Positions 51,634 through 60,536 of a stretch of 63,377 bases of DNA are shown one piece after another. A program made the position numbers and the translations under genes. Within the stretch, counting starts at the first letter, position 1. Every line of letters begins with the position of its first letter. The stretch comes from Candidatus Butyricimonas faecavium (GTDB lineage Bacteria > Bacteroidota > Bacteroidia > Bacteroidales > Marinifilaceae), in NCBI GenBank assembly GCA_944321125.1, contig CALUKD010000020.1, forward strand, positions 1 to 63,377. The letters run 5' to 3'. The notes under the pieces are model-generated. The model saw nothing but the letters and a program-made list of their open reading frames with translations, was not told the origin of the DNA and searched no databases.

Positions 51634-53598
51634 ATGAAGAAATTTGGCGTTATTATATTCTTTTGTTTGGCGACATTGGGGGTGTCAGCACAATGGAATA
51701 CGACAAATATGTTGCGAGTTGGAAAGAGTGCCATCATGTTTGATGATTACGTGAGTGCCATCGAGAATTTCAATAATATTATACGGGTAAAACCTTATTT
51801 ATCTGAACCTTATTTCTTCCGGGGATTGGCGAAATTGAATCTGGATGATTTTGAGGGGGCGATTAGGGATTATACACAGGCAATAGAGTTAAATCCGAAT
51901 TATTTCCATGCTTACATGTACCGGGGTATCGCCTATCATAACATGAAAAAGTATGAGGAGGCCATGCACGATTATAATACGGCTATTGCGATTAATCCGG
52001 GAGAGGCTTACGTGTATGCGAACAGGGCAATTACCGAGGCGGATATGGGAGATTACAAGGCAGCAGAGAAAGATTATTCGAAGGCGTTGATTATCGATAA
52101 AAATTTGTTACCGGCATATTTGAATCGGGCAATTATGCGGGAGAAATTGGGAGATCAAGAAGGAGCAATTGCGGATTGTAACATGGCTATCAAGTTGAAT
52201 ATGTTTTCGGATGATGCTTATGGTTTGAGGGGATATTTGAGGTTTCAGGCAAAAGAGTATCACGATGCGATAGAGGATTACAACAAGGCTTTAAAGATAA
52301 ACCCGGAAAACAAGCGGATTCTCATGAGCCGGGCGATTACTTGGTACGAGATGAAAAAGTATCCCGAGGCATTGGAGGATTATACGGCCGTTTTGAAGGT
52401 GGATAGTACTTACGCGTATGCTTATTATAACCGGGCTTTGTTGAGAGCAGAAATCGGAGACGTGAATAATGCCATTCAAGATTTCGACCAAGTGTTGGAA
52501 ATGAATCCGGATAACATTCTGATTTATTTCAACCGTGGGTTGTTGAAAATGGAGATCAAGGATTACGAGGGAGCCTACAATGATTTCTCCCAAAGTATCT
52601 CGATTTACCCGGATTTCGTGAAGGCATATTTGGCGAGAGCAGCAACGAGTATGGATATGCAGGATTACGCTGCTGCCGAAAAGGACCGCTACAAGGCAGA
52701 AGAGATCATGGACCGATACCGGCGGATGAAGGATGGGGATCAGAATGCTTTGGTGGATACCACGGAAAACTTTAAACGATTGATCGATATAAATTCCCGG
52801 GATGACCGGATGAAAGACGTGATTAACGGACGTTTGCAAGATCGAAATGTGATTATCGAGTTGCAGGATATGTTTATCGTGCAGTATTTGTCTCTGGATA
52901 CCTTACGAAAGGGAAAGGTTCAGTATTTTGACAAACGGATCATGAAGTTTAATCAAGAGCATAATTATAGCCCGGCATTGACAGTTTCGAATAAGAAATT
53001 TAATTACCCGAGAGAATTTGAGGATAATTATATCGAGACCTTGTCTTCGGATATTCGGAAAAACAAGAATGTTACGGATGCTTTATTGTTGCGCGGTTCG
53101 TTGTATTTGAACCGGGGAGATTACACGAAGGCGATCGAGGATTTCCGTGCAGTATTGGAACGAGAGCCGAATCATCTATTCGCTTTGATGAACTTGGCAA
53201 GTGCCCGTTCTCGAATGTACGATTACATCGAGTCGATAGAAGAGAAGACTTCCCGTGTTGTGGGAGAGGAGAAGAAAGTAGAGCGGAACGTGGATTATTC
53301 TTTGGTGTTGGAAGGTAATAACAAATGTTTGGAGATTGATCCTGAGTTTGCTTTTGCTATGTTTAATATTGCTAACGTATATGCCAAGAGCGGTGAGATC
53401 CAGAAAGCGATCGATATGTACACGAAAGTGCTGGAAGTGGACAAAGATATAGCCGAAGCTTATTTTAACAGAGGATTACTTTATATCTATCAGGGAAATC
53501 GGAGTGCTGCCAATGTGGATTTAAGCAAGGCCGGGGAGCTTGGACTAATAGATTCTTATAGTATTATCAAACGGTATTGCTCGGTGGAGGACGAGTAA
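51634..53598 (+). CDS. Exported TPR-repeat protein
   Basis: 654 residues from ATG 51634 (MKKFGVIIFFCLATLGVSAQ, a clean signal peptide; the ATG at 51580 adds an unlikely leader). About eight TPR units fill residues 25-360 (for example YFFRGLAKLNLDDFEGAIRD, AYMYRGIAYHNMKKYEEAMH, and later equivalents). A linker without TPRs follows (NFKRLIDINSRDDRM...), then further TPRs (LLRGSLYLNRGDYTKAIEDF, FNIANVYAKSGEIQKAIDMY). It is probably a periplasmic scaffold for protein-protein contacts. No partner is obvious from neighbours. Confidence 0.9.
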   Translation: MKKFGVIIFFCLATLGVSAQWNTTNMLRVGKSAIMFDDYVSAIENFNNIIRVKPYLSEPYFFRGLAKLNLDDFEGAIRDYTQAIELNPNYFHAYMYRGIAYHNMKKYEEAMHDYNTAIAINPGEAYVYANRAITEADMGDYKAAEKDYSKALIIDKNLLPAYLNRAIMREKLGDQEGAIADCNMAIKLNMFSDDAYGLRGYLRFQAKEYHDAIEDYNKALKINPENKRILMSRAITWYEMKKYPEALEDYTAVLKVDSTYAYAYYNRALLRAEIGDVNNAIQDFDQVLEMNPDNILIYFNRGLLKMEIKDYEGAYNDFSQSISIYPDFVKAYLARAATSMDMQDYAAAEKDRYKAEEIMDRYRRMKDGDQNALVDTTENFKRLIDINSRDDRMKDVINGRLQDRNVIIELQDMFIVQYLSLDTLRKGKVQYFDKRIMKFNQEHNYSPALTVSNKKFNYPREFEDNYIETLSSDIRKNKNVTDALLLRGSLYLNRGDYTKAIEDFRAVLEREPNHLFALMNLASARSRMYDYIESIEEKTSRVVGEEKKVERNVDYSLVLEGNNKCLEIDPEFAFAMFNIANVYAKSGEIQKAIDMYTKVLEVDKDIAEAYFNRGLLYIYQGNRSAANVDLSKAGELGLIDSYSIIKRYCSVEDE

Positions 53599-54150
53599 AG
53601 GGATATAAAAGTTTGGGAAATTATATACAATTTTACAATACTCAAACGAGTAAGATCCCCAACTGTATGCTGGCCAAAAACTTTCTCTTACACGGGGGAG
53701 GTCTGTCCCCTGCTAATCCTTCCTCGACCCCTGCCCGCGGGCATCAACAGAGTTCCAACATAACACGAACGGAGCATGTACACCCGTCAGTGTTCATGTT
53801 ATGTAGTTGCTATGTTCATGCTATGTTCATGGTATAGCGAAAGGGTAGGGAAACCATAGCGGAAAGATGGACTATCCTCGAACAATAATGGAAGGTAATT
53901 TATATACTGCTTTACGGAGAATTTCGCTGCCACGTGGGCGCAACGTGGTTTCGAGTTATCCACGTTCGGCAGGTAGCGAGAGAACTTTCCGAGGCGAAAT
54001 TTAGAAAGCGAGAGATCATCAAATCTTAGGTAGATTGAGTGGTCCCGGTGAAGCCAAGAGGGAGTTGGAAAATGTGAGATAAATTTTAACACATGCGCAT
54101 TTGGCGGTAAACTTGTATATAAGTTCCATAAGGTTAGTGAATCTTAAAAT
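53599..54150. other. Long gene-free region rich in repeats
   Basis: 552 bp with no credible gene. It holds a family C repeat (53780-53838), a CCACGT-GGGCGCA-ACGTGG hairpin (about 53941-53959) and a family B half-element (54116-54136). A minus-strand open frame of 97 codons covers much of it but has no recognisable domain and overlaps the repeats, so it is not called. Confidence 0.5.
53780..53838 (-). repeat. Dispersed 59-bp repeat (family C), copy 1
   Basis: Read on the minus strand it begins GCTATACCATGAACATAGCA and ends CACTGACGGGTGT. It aligns without gaps to 62588-62646 with 50 of 59 identical positions. Internally it is made of CATGAACAT-like words. Confidence 0.75.
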
Positions 54151-55509
54151 CTAAAATTTTTTAATTCTCCATTCTTTGGGGTAGTAGTTGTTTACCCGGT
54201 TACCGACTTCTTTTACCCAGCCTAGACCGATATTTTTATAGGTAATAAGAATCCATTCGCCTTTTGGGGCATCGAAACGGATATCTTCTTTGCGTAGGAA
54301 TTGGAGGGCAGTCGGGAGGTCTACCTCCTGACGGGTAACGTGCTTTTGTTGGAGTTTGTGGTATAGTGCCAAAGAGTGGGCGGGTTTCGTTTTCCCTTTT
54401 ACACATTCACCGATTTCGCATCCTTTATAAATAACTCCGGCTTTAGAGGATAGATATTGAATGAATTCGGCATGTTGCTTGGGTAGGATACCTAATGTTT
54501 CTCCAGCAATGTAAGGCGTGTATTTTGTCATGTCCGGCAGGAGCGAGAGAATATCTACCGGGAGTTTGACCGCAGGAGACGGGGTTGCTCGCTTTTCTTT
54601 TTTCATGATAAAGGGAGTTCCGTCGTTTTTTTGAATGACTCCCATGAATAAACCTTCACCGTTGATTTTGTGAGGGTAGAAATGATACCCGTGAAGAAGG
54701 GTAGGAGATGGGACGATAGCCGGGAAATTATGCCGGATTGCGATGGATGATGCATCGAACGTGGTCAATATCCAGTTTAATATGCCTTCATTTTCACCCG
54801 GATTGTAAGTACACGTGCTATACACGAGATATCCTCCGGGGGCAAGTGCATCCCACACGTCGGAAAGGATTCTTTTCTGGCGTTCCTCACATAGGCGAAG
54901 ATTATTTTCGCTCCATTCCGTGATGGCTTTCTCGTCTTTCCGGAACATACCTTCCCCGGAGCAGGGTGCATCCACGAGAATGATGTCAAACGCTCCTTTC
55001 ATGCCAGTGAAGCGATTTGGGTCACTATGGGTGACGACAATATGATCGTACCCCCATTTGATAATATTTTCTTTGAGAATAGAGGCTCTTGATTTGATAA
55101 CCTCGTTGGAAACCAGCAATGAATCCTTGGGAAGATTACTTGCCAATAATGTGGATTTGCCGCCTGGGGCAGCACATAGGTCGAGGACCCGGAGAGGAGT
55201 ATCTCCGGTTATTTGCTGAAGAACGACTTGCAGAAACATGGAAGACGCCTCTTGCACGTAATATCCCCCCCCGTGGAAAAGCGGGTCGGAGGTGAACGAG
55301 GGACGTTCTTTCAGGTAATATCCATTATTGCACCAAGGCACTTGTTGTGAAAATAATTCCGAAAAGGGCAGGTCGGTAGTTGTTGTTTTCTTTGGGTTTA
55401 ACCGGATGGAAGTGGGAGATTCCGAAATTAACGCTTGAAAGAATGCTTCCGATTCGGTTCCTAGGAGCTGCTGCATCCTTTCTGTAAATGCTGGTGGTAA
55501 TGAGATCAT
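54151..55509 (-). CDS. RsmB/RsmF-like RNA cytosine-C5 methyltransferase
   Basis: SAM-dependent m5C methyltransferase of 452 residues acting on rRNA (or tRNA). AdoMet site LRVLDLCAAPGGKSTLLA, motif IV VDAPCSGEGMFRKD and motif VI YLVYSTCTYNPGENEGIL with the catalytic Cys. The C-terminal 130 residues (LGILPKQHAEFIQYLSSKAG...EWILITYKNIGLGWVKEVGNR) look like the PUA-like RNA-binding tail of RsmF. The N-terminal part (TESEAFFQALISESPTSIRLNPKK) fits the family. It is divergent from murB. Confidence 0.93.
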   Translation of the reverse strand: MISLPPAFTERMQQLLGTESEAFFQALISESPTSIRLNPKKTTTTDLPFSELFSQQVPWCNNGYYLKERPSFTSDPLFHGGGYYVQEASSMFLQVVLQQITGDTPLRVLDLCAAPGGKSTLLASNLPKDSLLVSNEVIKSRASILKENIIKWGYDHIVVTHSDPNRFTGMKGAFDIILVDAPCSGEGMFRKDEKAITEWSENNLRLCEERQKRILSDVWDALAPGGYLVYSTCTYNPGENEGILNWILTTFDASSIAIRHNFPAIVPSPTLLHGYHFYPHKINGEGLFMGVIQKNDGTPFIMKKEKRATPSPAVKLPVDILSLLPDMTKYTPYIAGETLGILPKQHAEFIQYLSSKAGVIYKGCEIGECVKGKTKPAHSLALYHKLQQKHVTRQEVDLPTALQFLRKEDIRFDAPKGEWILITYKNIGLGWVKEVGNRVNNYYPKEWRIKKF

Positions 55510-55612
55510 AGATACTTTGGATTAATGGGGCAAATTTAGTGATTTATTTCCTGATATATTTTACCTTTGCGAGAGAAAAGAGATCGAAGAGTTGATTAAT
55601 AGACAGAATGAA

Positions 55613-56626
55613 ATGATTGAGATTAGCGAAAATTTTAGTTTGAAAGAATATAACACGTTTGGTATAGACGTGACTTGTAAATATTTTGTAAAGTGTGATC
55701 AGGAGACCGAGCTGTTGGAATTTGTGAGATCATACGAGTTAGATCCGGAAGAAGTTTTGTTTTTAGGAGGAGGGAGTAATTTCTTGTTCACGGCGAACTT
55801 TAACGGGGTTGTCTTTTATCCTATGATGCAAGGGTGCGAGATCGTGAAGGAAGGTGACGAACACGTGTTTGTACGGGTCGGTAGCGGAGTTGTATGGGAT
55901 GATTTCGTGTCGTGGACTGTTGAACACGGGTATGGAGGGGTGGAGAATCTTTCCCTGATTCCCGGGCATGTCGGGGCTACTCCGGTGCAGAATATCGGGG
56001 CTTACGGGACGGAAGCGGGGGAATGTATTGACCGGGTGGAAGCCGTGGATATCGTGAAAGGAGAAAAGGTGACGATTGATGCGGCAACGTGTCGTTTCGG
56101 TTACCGGGATTCTATTTTCAAACATGAGTGGAAGAATCGCTTTCTGGTAACGTATGTTACTTTTCGTTTGACGAAACATCCCGAGTTCAAGTTGCATTAC
56201 GGGAGCGTGAAGGATGAAGTAATCCGTTTGGGTGAACCTTCGTTAAAAGCGATACGCCAAGCCATTATTCGTATACGGGAGGCGAAATTGCCGGACGTGA
56301 AGGTATTGCCTAATGCCGGGAGTTTTTTTAAAAACCCGATGGTTGAACGTGTTATTGCGGATACTTTGCAGGAAAAATATCCTGCACTGCCGGTTTATCC
56401 CGTGGATGATGACCATGTGAAACTGGCTGCCGGGTGGTTAATCGAGGCCGCAGGATGGAAGGGAAAAGTTGTCGGTCATGCCGGGGTACATGAAAAACAG
56501 GCGTTAGTATTAGTGAACATGGGTGGGGCAACTGGTATAGAAATTGCACATTTGGCTAACGAGATAAAGAAATCCGTGTTCCTTCAGTTTGGAGTATGGT
56601 TAGAACCGGAAGTAAACGTGATATAA
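55613..56626 (+). CDS. murB: UDP-N-acetylmuramate dehydrogenase
   Basis: FAD-dependent reductase completing UDP-MurNAc in peptidoglycan synthesis. 337 residues. FAD/substrate motifs: LGGGSNFLFT, GGVENLSLIPGHVGATPVQNIGAYGTEAGECI, FGYRDSIFKHE, PNAGSFFKNP and a C-terminal catalytic region ending LQFGVWLEPEVNVI, as in type I MurB. ATG 55613 (MIEISENFSLKEYNTFGID) is chosen over an upstream TTG at 55592. A -7 box TACCTTTG lies at 55562-55569. Followed by a family A repeat and the thioesterase gene. Confidence 0.96.
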   Translation: MIEISENFSLKEYNTFGIDVTCKYFVKCDQETELLEFVRSYELDPEEVLFLGGGSNFLFTANFNGVVFYPMMQGCEIVKEGDEHVFVRVGSGVVWDDFVSWTVEHGYGGVENLSLIPGHVGATPVQNIGAYGTEAGECIDRVEAVDIVKGEKVTIDAATCRFGYRDSIFKHEWKNRFLVTYVTFRLTKHPEFKLHYGSVKDEVIRLGEPSLKAIRQAIIRIREAKLPDVKVLPNAGSFFKNPMVERVIADTLQEKYPALPVYPVDDDHVKLAAGWLIEAAGWKGKVVGHAGVHEKQALVLVNMGGATGIEIAHLANEIKKSVFLQFGVWLEPEVNVI

Positions 56627-56708
56627 AATTTAAAGTTTAAAGTGAAATCAAGAGTATTTATTTGTGCGTTTGGAATTTAAAAATCGTTAAATCTAAAATT
56701 AGAACGGG
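56627..56708 (+). repeat. AT-rich element (family A) between murB and the thioesterase gene
   Basis: AAAATTTAAAGTTTAAAG at the start and GGAATTTAAAAATCGTTAAA then TCTAAAATT at the end, with a GC-richer middle; partly complementary arms. Confidence 0.5.
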
Positions 56709-57458
56709 ATGGTAAAATATTCGGAAGAGATAGGTATTCGGGGACATTATACGGATTTGGAAGGACGGTTGATCATGAAGTCCTTGTGCGATCTGTTTAA
56801 TGACGTGGCGAACGTGCAGACTTATGCGCTGAAAATAGACGTGCCCACGTTGAACGAGCAAGGATTGACATGGATGCTGCATAAGTTGCATATTTTGATT
56901 AACCGGATGCCTGAACAGGGGGAGAATGTGACATTGGAAACATGGCCGTCGGGTATTGACCGTTTATTTGCGATTCGTGATTTTAGAATGGTGGCAGGAG
57001 AAGAGGTTTTATTACGGGCTACTTCAGAGTGGATGGTGATAGATGTAAATCGTCGTCGTCCCGTGCGTTTGCCGGCTTGCGTGACAGAAACCGCCGCTTT
57101 TTGTGTGGATGGTATTCGGGAAATTCCTTTCGAGTTGGATACGAAAAAGATGCCGACAAACTTTGAAAATACCCGGCGTTTCACGGCAACATACGATAAT
57201 ATCGATTTCAACAAGCACGTCACTCAAGCCACGTATGTGCGCTGGGTTACCAATTCTTTGTCTTACGAGTTTTTAAAGGACCACGAAATTACGGAGTTGG
57301 AAATTATTTACGAACATGAAGTGTTGCCGGATAGTGTCGTGTGTGCCGGATGTCATGTTGAGGAGGAAGAAAATCGTGTAAAAGTGTATCACCAGGTGAG
57401 AAATGAAAGTTTGGATAAAACGCATTGTTTTGCTGTTAGTTACTGGAAAAAGCGGTAA
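56709..57458 (+). CDS. Acyl-ACP thioesterase
   Basis: Hot-dog fold thioesterase of the FatA/FatB-like bacterial group, releasing fatty acids from acyl carrier protein in the cytoplasm. 249 residues arranged as two hot-dog repeats: IGIRGHYTDLEGRL, the central VTLETWPSGIDRLFAIRDFRM, and the second half starting FENTRRFTATYDNIDFNKHVTQATYVRWVTNSL with the NxHxxQ-like catalytic region (NKHVTQATY). It comes after murB, with which it probably shares a transcript. Confidence 0.9.
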   Translation: MVKYSEEIGIRGHYTDLEGRLIMKSLCDLFNDVANVQTYALKIDVPTLNEQGLTWMLHKLHILINRMPEQGENVTLETWPSGIDRLFAIRDFRMVAGEEVLLRATSEWMVIDVNRRRPVRLPACVTETAAFCVDGIREIPFELDTKKMPTNFENTRRFTATYDNIDFNKHVTQATYVRWVTNSLSYEFLKDHEITELEIIYEHEVLPDSVVCAGCHVEEEENRVKVYHQVRNESLDKTHCFAVSYWKKR

Positions 57459-57520
57459 GAGCTGAGTGTATCTTTTGTTGTTTATTTCGTGAAATTCGGG
57501 TTAAAATACCGCTTATTTGT

Positions 57521-57551
57521 TTTGCGATAATGAGAAAATACTATATATTTG
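57521..57551 (+). promoter_or_regulatory. tRNA-Leu promoter
   Basis: TTTG (57521-57524), exactly 19 bp, TATATTTG (57544-57551): a perfect Bacteroidetes consensus ending 14 bp before the tRNA. Confidence 0.75.
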
Positions 57552-57565
57552 CGCCGTTAAAAAAT

Positions 57566-57652
57566 GCCCAAGTGGTGAAATTGGTATACACGCTACTTTG
57601 AGGTGGTAGTGGCCGTTCGGCTGTGCAAGTTCGAGTCTTGTCTTGGGCACCA
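57566..57652 (+). tRNA. tRNA-Leu (GAG)
   Basis: 87 nt. The acceptor GCCCAAG pairs with CTTGGGC (57642-57648), followed by discriminator A and encoded CCA. The anticodon stem CTACT/GGTAG closes the loop TTGAGGT, with anticodon GAG reading CUC/CUU. The long variable arm (GGCCGTTCGGCT) and the T-loop GTTCGAGT fit a type II leucine tRNA. Confidence 0.96.
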
Positions 57653-57666
57653 TCAATGAAACAGAA

Positions 57667-57702
57667 ACACGAAAACCGTTGCGGATGCAGCGGTTTTCGT
57701 GT
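57667..57702 (+). terminator. Terminator after tRNA-Leu, with tandem repeats in its 3' arm
   Basis: ACACGAAAACCGTTGC-GGAT-GCAGCGGTTTTCGTGT, 15 of 16 pairs. The unit GTTTTCGT then repeats three times at 8-bp spacing (57693-57716), so the 5' arm could pair with more than one copy. Confidence 0.75.
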
Positions 57703-57716
57703 TTTCGTGTTTTCGT

Positions 57717-58001
57717 GAAACGGTGTCATTTTATTGATTCCATAAAGTATTCACGTCAGCTGGATACTTGTTCTTCATTTATATGCTAACATTGCGGTGA
57801 AATTTCTTTACTTTTGCCTGCAAGATAAAAATAATAGATGATTCCGATTTTTGGAAAATTGACGTGCGTGTTCGGGAAGGTTATTTGAATGTTTCGAACA
57901 CGGTGAGTATGTTGATTGACGTTACTTGGAATGATCAAAAATACGTGTTGGATTACAGGAAAGGGGAGAAAGAAAAACGGAGTTGACAAATAATTGAAAT
58001 T
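57717..58001. other. Spacer before the phosphotransferase gene
   Basis: A -7-like TACTTTTG (57809-57816) is followed by a frame that opens with ATG at 57837 but stops after 16 codons. Another frame, with no ATG, stays open to 57986 and reads VREGYLNVSNTVSMLIDVTW and NDQKYVLDYRKGEKEKRS. It may be a gene remnant or leader; no function assigned. Confidence 0.3.
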
Positions 58002-59030
58002 ATGGAAGAAAAAATAAGAACTCTTTTCAAGCAATATAATGGTAACGAGGCACGGCGAGTGGAGCCGTTACCGGTGTCCGGTTCAGCCCGGAGATATTAC
58101 CGGGTGTTCACGGAAGACAGAACATACGTGGGTGTGTATCATGAGAACTTGCGGGAGAATCGTTTGTTCGTGGATTTTACACGGCATTTTGAAAAATCCC
58201 GCTTGCATGTTCCACATGTGTATTGTGTTTCGGAGGACGGGTTTTGTTATTTGCAGGATGATCTGGGGCCGGATATGTTGCTGGATGTCGTGGAACGGGA
58301 GCGGGAGGGGGAATTTCTGAGCGAGCATACGCTGGAATTATATCGGAAAGCCTTGTCTGAGTTGCTGAAATTCCAATTGATGGGAGGAAAAGGGTTGGAT
58401 TATTCGGGATGTTTGCCTCGTCCAGTCTTTGATGAACGTTGTATTCGGTGGGATTTGAACTATTTTAAATATTGTTTTTTGAAATTGGCGGGAGTGGAGG
58501 CCGACGAGGATCGGCTGGAGAATGATTTTGATCGGTTGACGGCGAAACTGGTCATGGCTGGGGCAGATGGTTTCATGTTCCGGGACTTCCAGTCCAGAAA
58601 TATCATGGTCGTTGATAACGAGGTGTATTTTATCGATTACCAGGGAGGAAGGCAAGGGGCTTTGCACTATGACGTGGCTTCCTTATTATATGATGCGATA
58701 GTGAAAATTCCTGAAAGTCAAAAGGAAGAATTATTAGATTTCTATATTCGGGAATTGACGGAGAGCGAGCCGGGATATGCGGAAAAGTTTCGGGAAATAT
58801 ACTATCATTTCGTGCTGGTGCGTTTGTTACAGGCTATGGGTGCGTTTGGATTACGCGGTCTGCACGAGGGAAAATCTCATTTTATTGACTCCATTGTTCC
58901 CGGTTTGCAGGGTATTAGCACGTTGTTCGAACCCGGCAAGCTGGAAGGAGAATATCCCGAGATTCAGTATGCTATCCGAGTGGCTTTTGAAAAATACTTT
59001 GTACCTTTGCACCCTGAAAGTAAAGAATAA
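58002..59030 (+). CDS. APH-family phosphotransferase, AmgK-like sugar kinase
   Basis: 342-residue kinase of the aminoglycoside phosphotransferase/choline kinase fold. N-terminal lobe VEPLPVSGSARRYYRVFTED; hinge CYLQDDLGPDML; catalytic loop FMFRDFQSRNIMVV (Asp and Asn); metal-binding IDYQGGRQGALHYDVASLLYDA. Loop and size are close to AmgK-type N-acetylmuramate/N-acetylglucosamine kinases rather than drug-resistance enzymes, so a role in amino-sugar or cell-wall recycling is likely. The GH3 fusion at 43021 could supply such sugars (inference). pyrE follows after 21 bp. Confidence 0.8.
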   Translation: MEEKIRTLFKQYNGNEARRVEPLPVSGSARRYYRVFTEDRTYVGVYHENLRENRLFVDFTRHFEKSRLHVPHVYCVSEDGFCYLQDDLGPDMLLDVVEREREGEFLSEHTLELYRKALSELLKFQLMGGKGLDYSGCLPRPVFDERCIRWDLNYFKYCFLKLAGVEADEDRLENDFDRLTAKLVMAGADGFMFRDFQSRNIMVVDNEVYFIDYQGGRQGALHYDVASLLYDAIVKIPESQKEELLDFYIRELTESEPGYAEKFREIYYHFVLVRLLQAMGAFGLRGLHEGKSHFIDSIVPGLQGISTLFEPGKLEGEYPEIQYAIRVAFEKYFVPLHPESKE

Positions 59031-59051
59031 CCATTAAAATAATAGACAGAT

Positions 59052-59681
59052 ATGAACACTGTTGCAGAACAAGTAGCGTCACATTTGCTACAGATCAAAG
59101 CGATAAAATTAGAACCAAATCACCCTTTTACATGGGCTTCCGGGTGGAAATCTCCCATTTATTGCGATAACCGAAAGACCTTGTCTTACCCGGAAGTACG
59201 TACGTATATCCGGGACCAATTCGTGAATTTGATTAAAACAAAATACCCACAGGTGGAATTGATCGCCGGGGTGGCTACCGGTGCTATTGCTCAAGGTGCT
59301 TTGGTTGCACAGGAACTGGGGTTGCCGTTCGTGTACGTGCGTTCCGCTGCCAAGAATCACGGGTTGGAAAATCTGATTGAAGGTGAATATAAAGAAGGTC
59401 AAAAAGTGGTCGTGGTCGAGGATTTGATCTCTACCGGAGGTTCCAGCTTGCAAGCCGTGGAAGCGTTGAGAAATGCAGGATGTGACGTGTTGGGAATGGT
59501 GGCTATTTTCACCTATGGATTCCAGAAAGCGATAGATAATTTCACGAATGCTCATTGCGTACTGGATACGTTGAGCGACTATAACGCCATGATCGACTTG
59601 GCCCAGAAGACCGGGTACGTGCAGGAGAGCGATGTGGCTAAGTTGAAGGAGTGGCGTCTGAGCCCGGAATCTTATAAATAG
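59052..59681 (+). CDS. pyrE: Orotate phosphoribosyltransferase
   Basis: Makes OMP from orotate and PRPP; the product goes to PyrF. 209 residues. PRPP-binding motif VVVVEDLISTGGSSLQAVEAL, N-terminal orotate-site motif FTWASGWKSPIYCDNRK, and FVYVRSAAKNHGLENLIEG as catalytic loop. It overlaps the operon with the sugar-kinase-like gene upstream (21 bp) and the SRPBCC gene downstream (5 bp). Confidence 0.96.
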   Translation: MNTVAEQVASHLLQIKAIKLEPNHPFTWASGWKSPIYCDNRKTLSYPEVRTYIRDQFVNLIKTKYPQVELIAGVATGAIAQGALVAQELGLPFVYVRSAAKNHGLENLIEGEYKEGQKVVVVEDLISTGGSSLQAVEALRNAGCDVLGMVAIFTYGFQKAIDNFTNAHCVLDTLSDYNAMIDLAQKTGYVQESDVAKLKEWRLSPESYK

Positions 59682-59686
59682 AAGGT

Positions 59687-60148
59687 ATGGCAACACGAGT
59701 TGTTAGTGAAGTTCAGAAAATAAATAGTGCGATTGCAGACGTGTATGCGTTTCTTTCTGATTTCTCGAAGATTGGGAAATTGATCGAAACGGCTCGCCAG
59801 ATGGGGGCCGGTAATCAAATGCCGGAACTAGCTGACAAGATCGAGGACGTTCGCACCACGGTAGATGCCTGTACTTTTATGGTAAAAGGCGTTGGTGAAA
59901 TGGGAATGAAAATCGTGGAGAGGGAAGAACCGAAATTGATTAAACTGGAGGGGGACGGACGTTTGCCTTTTGAATTTCAAGTATGGATTCAGTTGTTGGA
60001 TAATGGCCCTTATGATACCCGGTTGCGAATAACGGCAGAGGCGGAGTTGAACATGATGATGAAAATGTTGCTGAAGGGGAAACTGGAAAAGGGAATCAAT
60101 CAACTGGCAGAAGGTCTGGCAAAAATTCCTTACGGATATATACGATAA
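59687..60148 (+). CDS. SRPBCC (START-like) family protein
   Basis: 153-residue cytoplasmic protein with the helix-grip fold of polyketide cyclase/lipid transport proteins: VSEVQKINSAIADVYAFLSDFSKIGKLIE at the start, a beta sheet (KIVEREEPKLIKLEGDGRLPFEFQVWIQLL, YDTRLRITAEAELN) and a long C-terminal helix (KMLLKGKLEKGINQLAEGL). It begins 5 bp after pyrE, an adjacency I recall from other Bacteroidales. Ligand unknown. Confidence 0.85.
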   Translation: MATRVVSEVQKINSAIADVYAFLSDFSKIGKLIETARQMGAGNQMPELADKIEDVRTTVDACTFMVKGVGEMGMKIVEREEPKLIKLEGDGRLPFEFQVWIQLLDNGPYDTRLRITAEAELNMMMKMLLKGKLEKGINQLAEGLAKIPYGYIR

Positions 60149-60150
60149 TA

Positions 60151-60180
60151 AAAAAGCTCTTCATTGCGAAGAGCTTTTTT
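60151..60180. terminator. Bidirectional terminator between SRPBCC and DUF3276 genes
   Basis: AAAAAGCTCTTC-ATTGC-GAAGAGCTTTTTT, a perfect stem with flanking A and T runs, between convergent stop codons. Confidence 0.9.
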
Positions 60181-60182
60181 GG

Positions 60183-60536
60183 TTATTTGGATAGATCGTC
60201 AAAATCAATGTCGTCAAATTTGTTTGTTTCAACTTCTTCTTGGACTGCCATTGTTTCTCCGTTAAGAGCTGCTTTGATGTAAGCGACAGCGTTGTCAAGC
60301 CCCTCTGCAAATTTATCAAAGTCTTCTTTGTATAAAAAGATCTTGTGCTTTTCGTAATTCTGAGAACCGTCTTTTTCGAGTTTCTTTTTGCTTTCAGTAA
60401 TCGTTAGATAGTAATCGTTATTACGAGTAGCTTTTACATCAAAAAAATAAGTCCTTTTCCCTGCTCTCACCGGTTTTGAATAGATCTCATCCCGATCATT
60501 CATTTCCATACCGTCATTCTTTTCGTAACCTTCCAT
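60183..60536 (-). CDS. DUF3276 (PUR-alpha-like) nucleic-acid-binding protein, copy 2
   Basis: 117-residue paralogue of the protein at 33562-33870. The shared part MEGYEKNDGMEMNDRDEIYS-KPVRAGKRTYFFDVKATRNN differs by only a few conservative changes, while the C-terminal tail is longer and acidic (VQEEVETNKFDDIDFDDLSK). PUR-alpha-type single-strand nucleic acid binding is expected. The acidic tail, absent in copy 1, may tune binding or protein contacts. Preceded on the minus strand by TACTTTTG (plus 60572-60579). Confidence 0.88.
   Translation of the reverse strand: MEGYEKNDGMEMNDRDEIYSKPVRAGKRTYFFDVKATRNNDYYLTITESKKKLEKDGSQNYEKHKIFLYKEDFDKFAEGLDNAVAYIKAALNGETMAVQEEVETNKFDDIDFDDLSK

Noticed and set aside
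52291-52839. 182-codon minus-strand frame opposite the TPR gene
   Set aside because: Antisense of repeated TPR codons; no start context or similarity to known proteins.
53799-54092. 97-codon minus-strand frame in the 53.6-54.1 kb gap
   Set aside because: No recognisable domain; it includes part of the family C repeat and a hairpin. Kept only as part of the gene-free region.
58002-59030. Aminoglycoside resistance kinase
   Set aside because: The APH fold is shared, but the loop FRDFQSRN and genomic context with pyrE fit an AmgK-like sugar kinase better.
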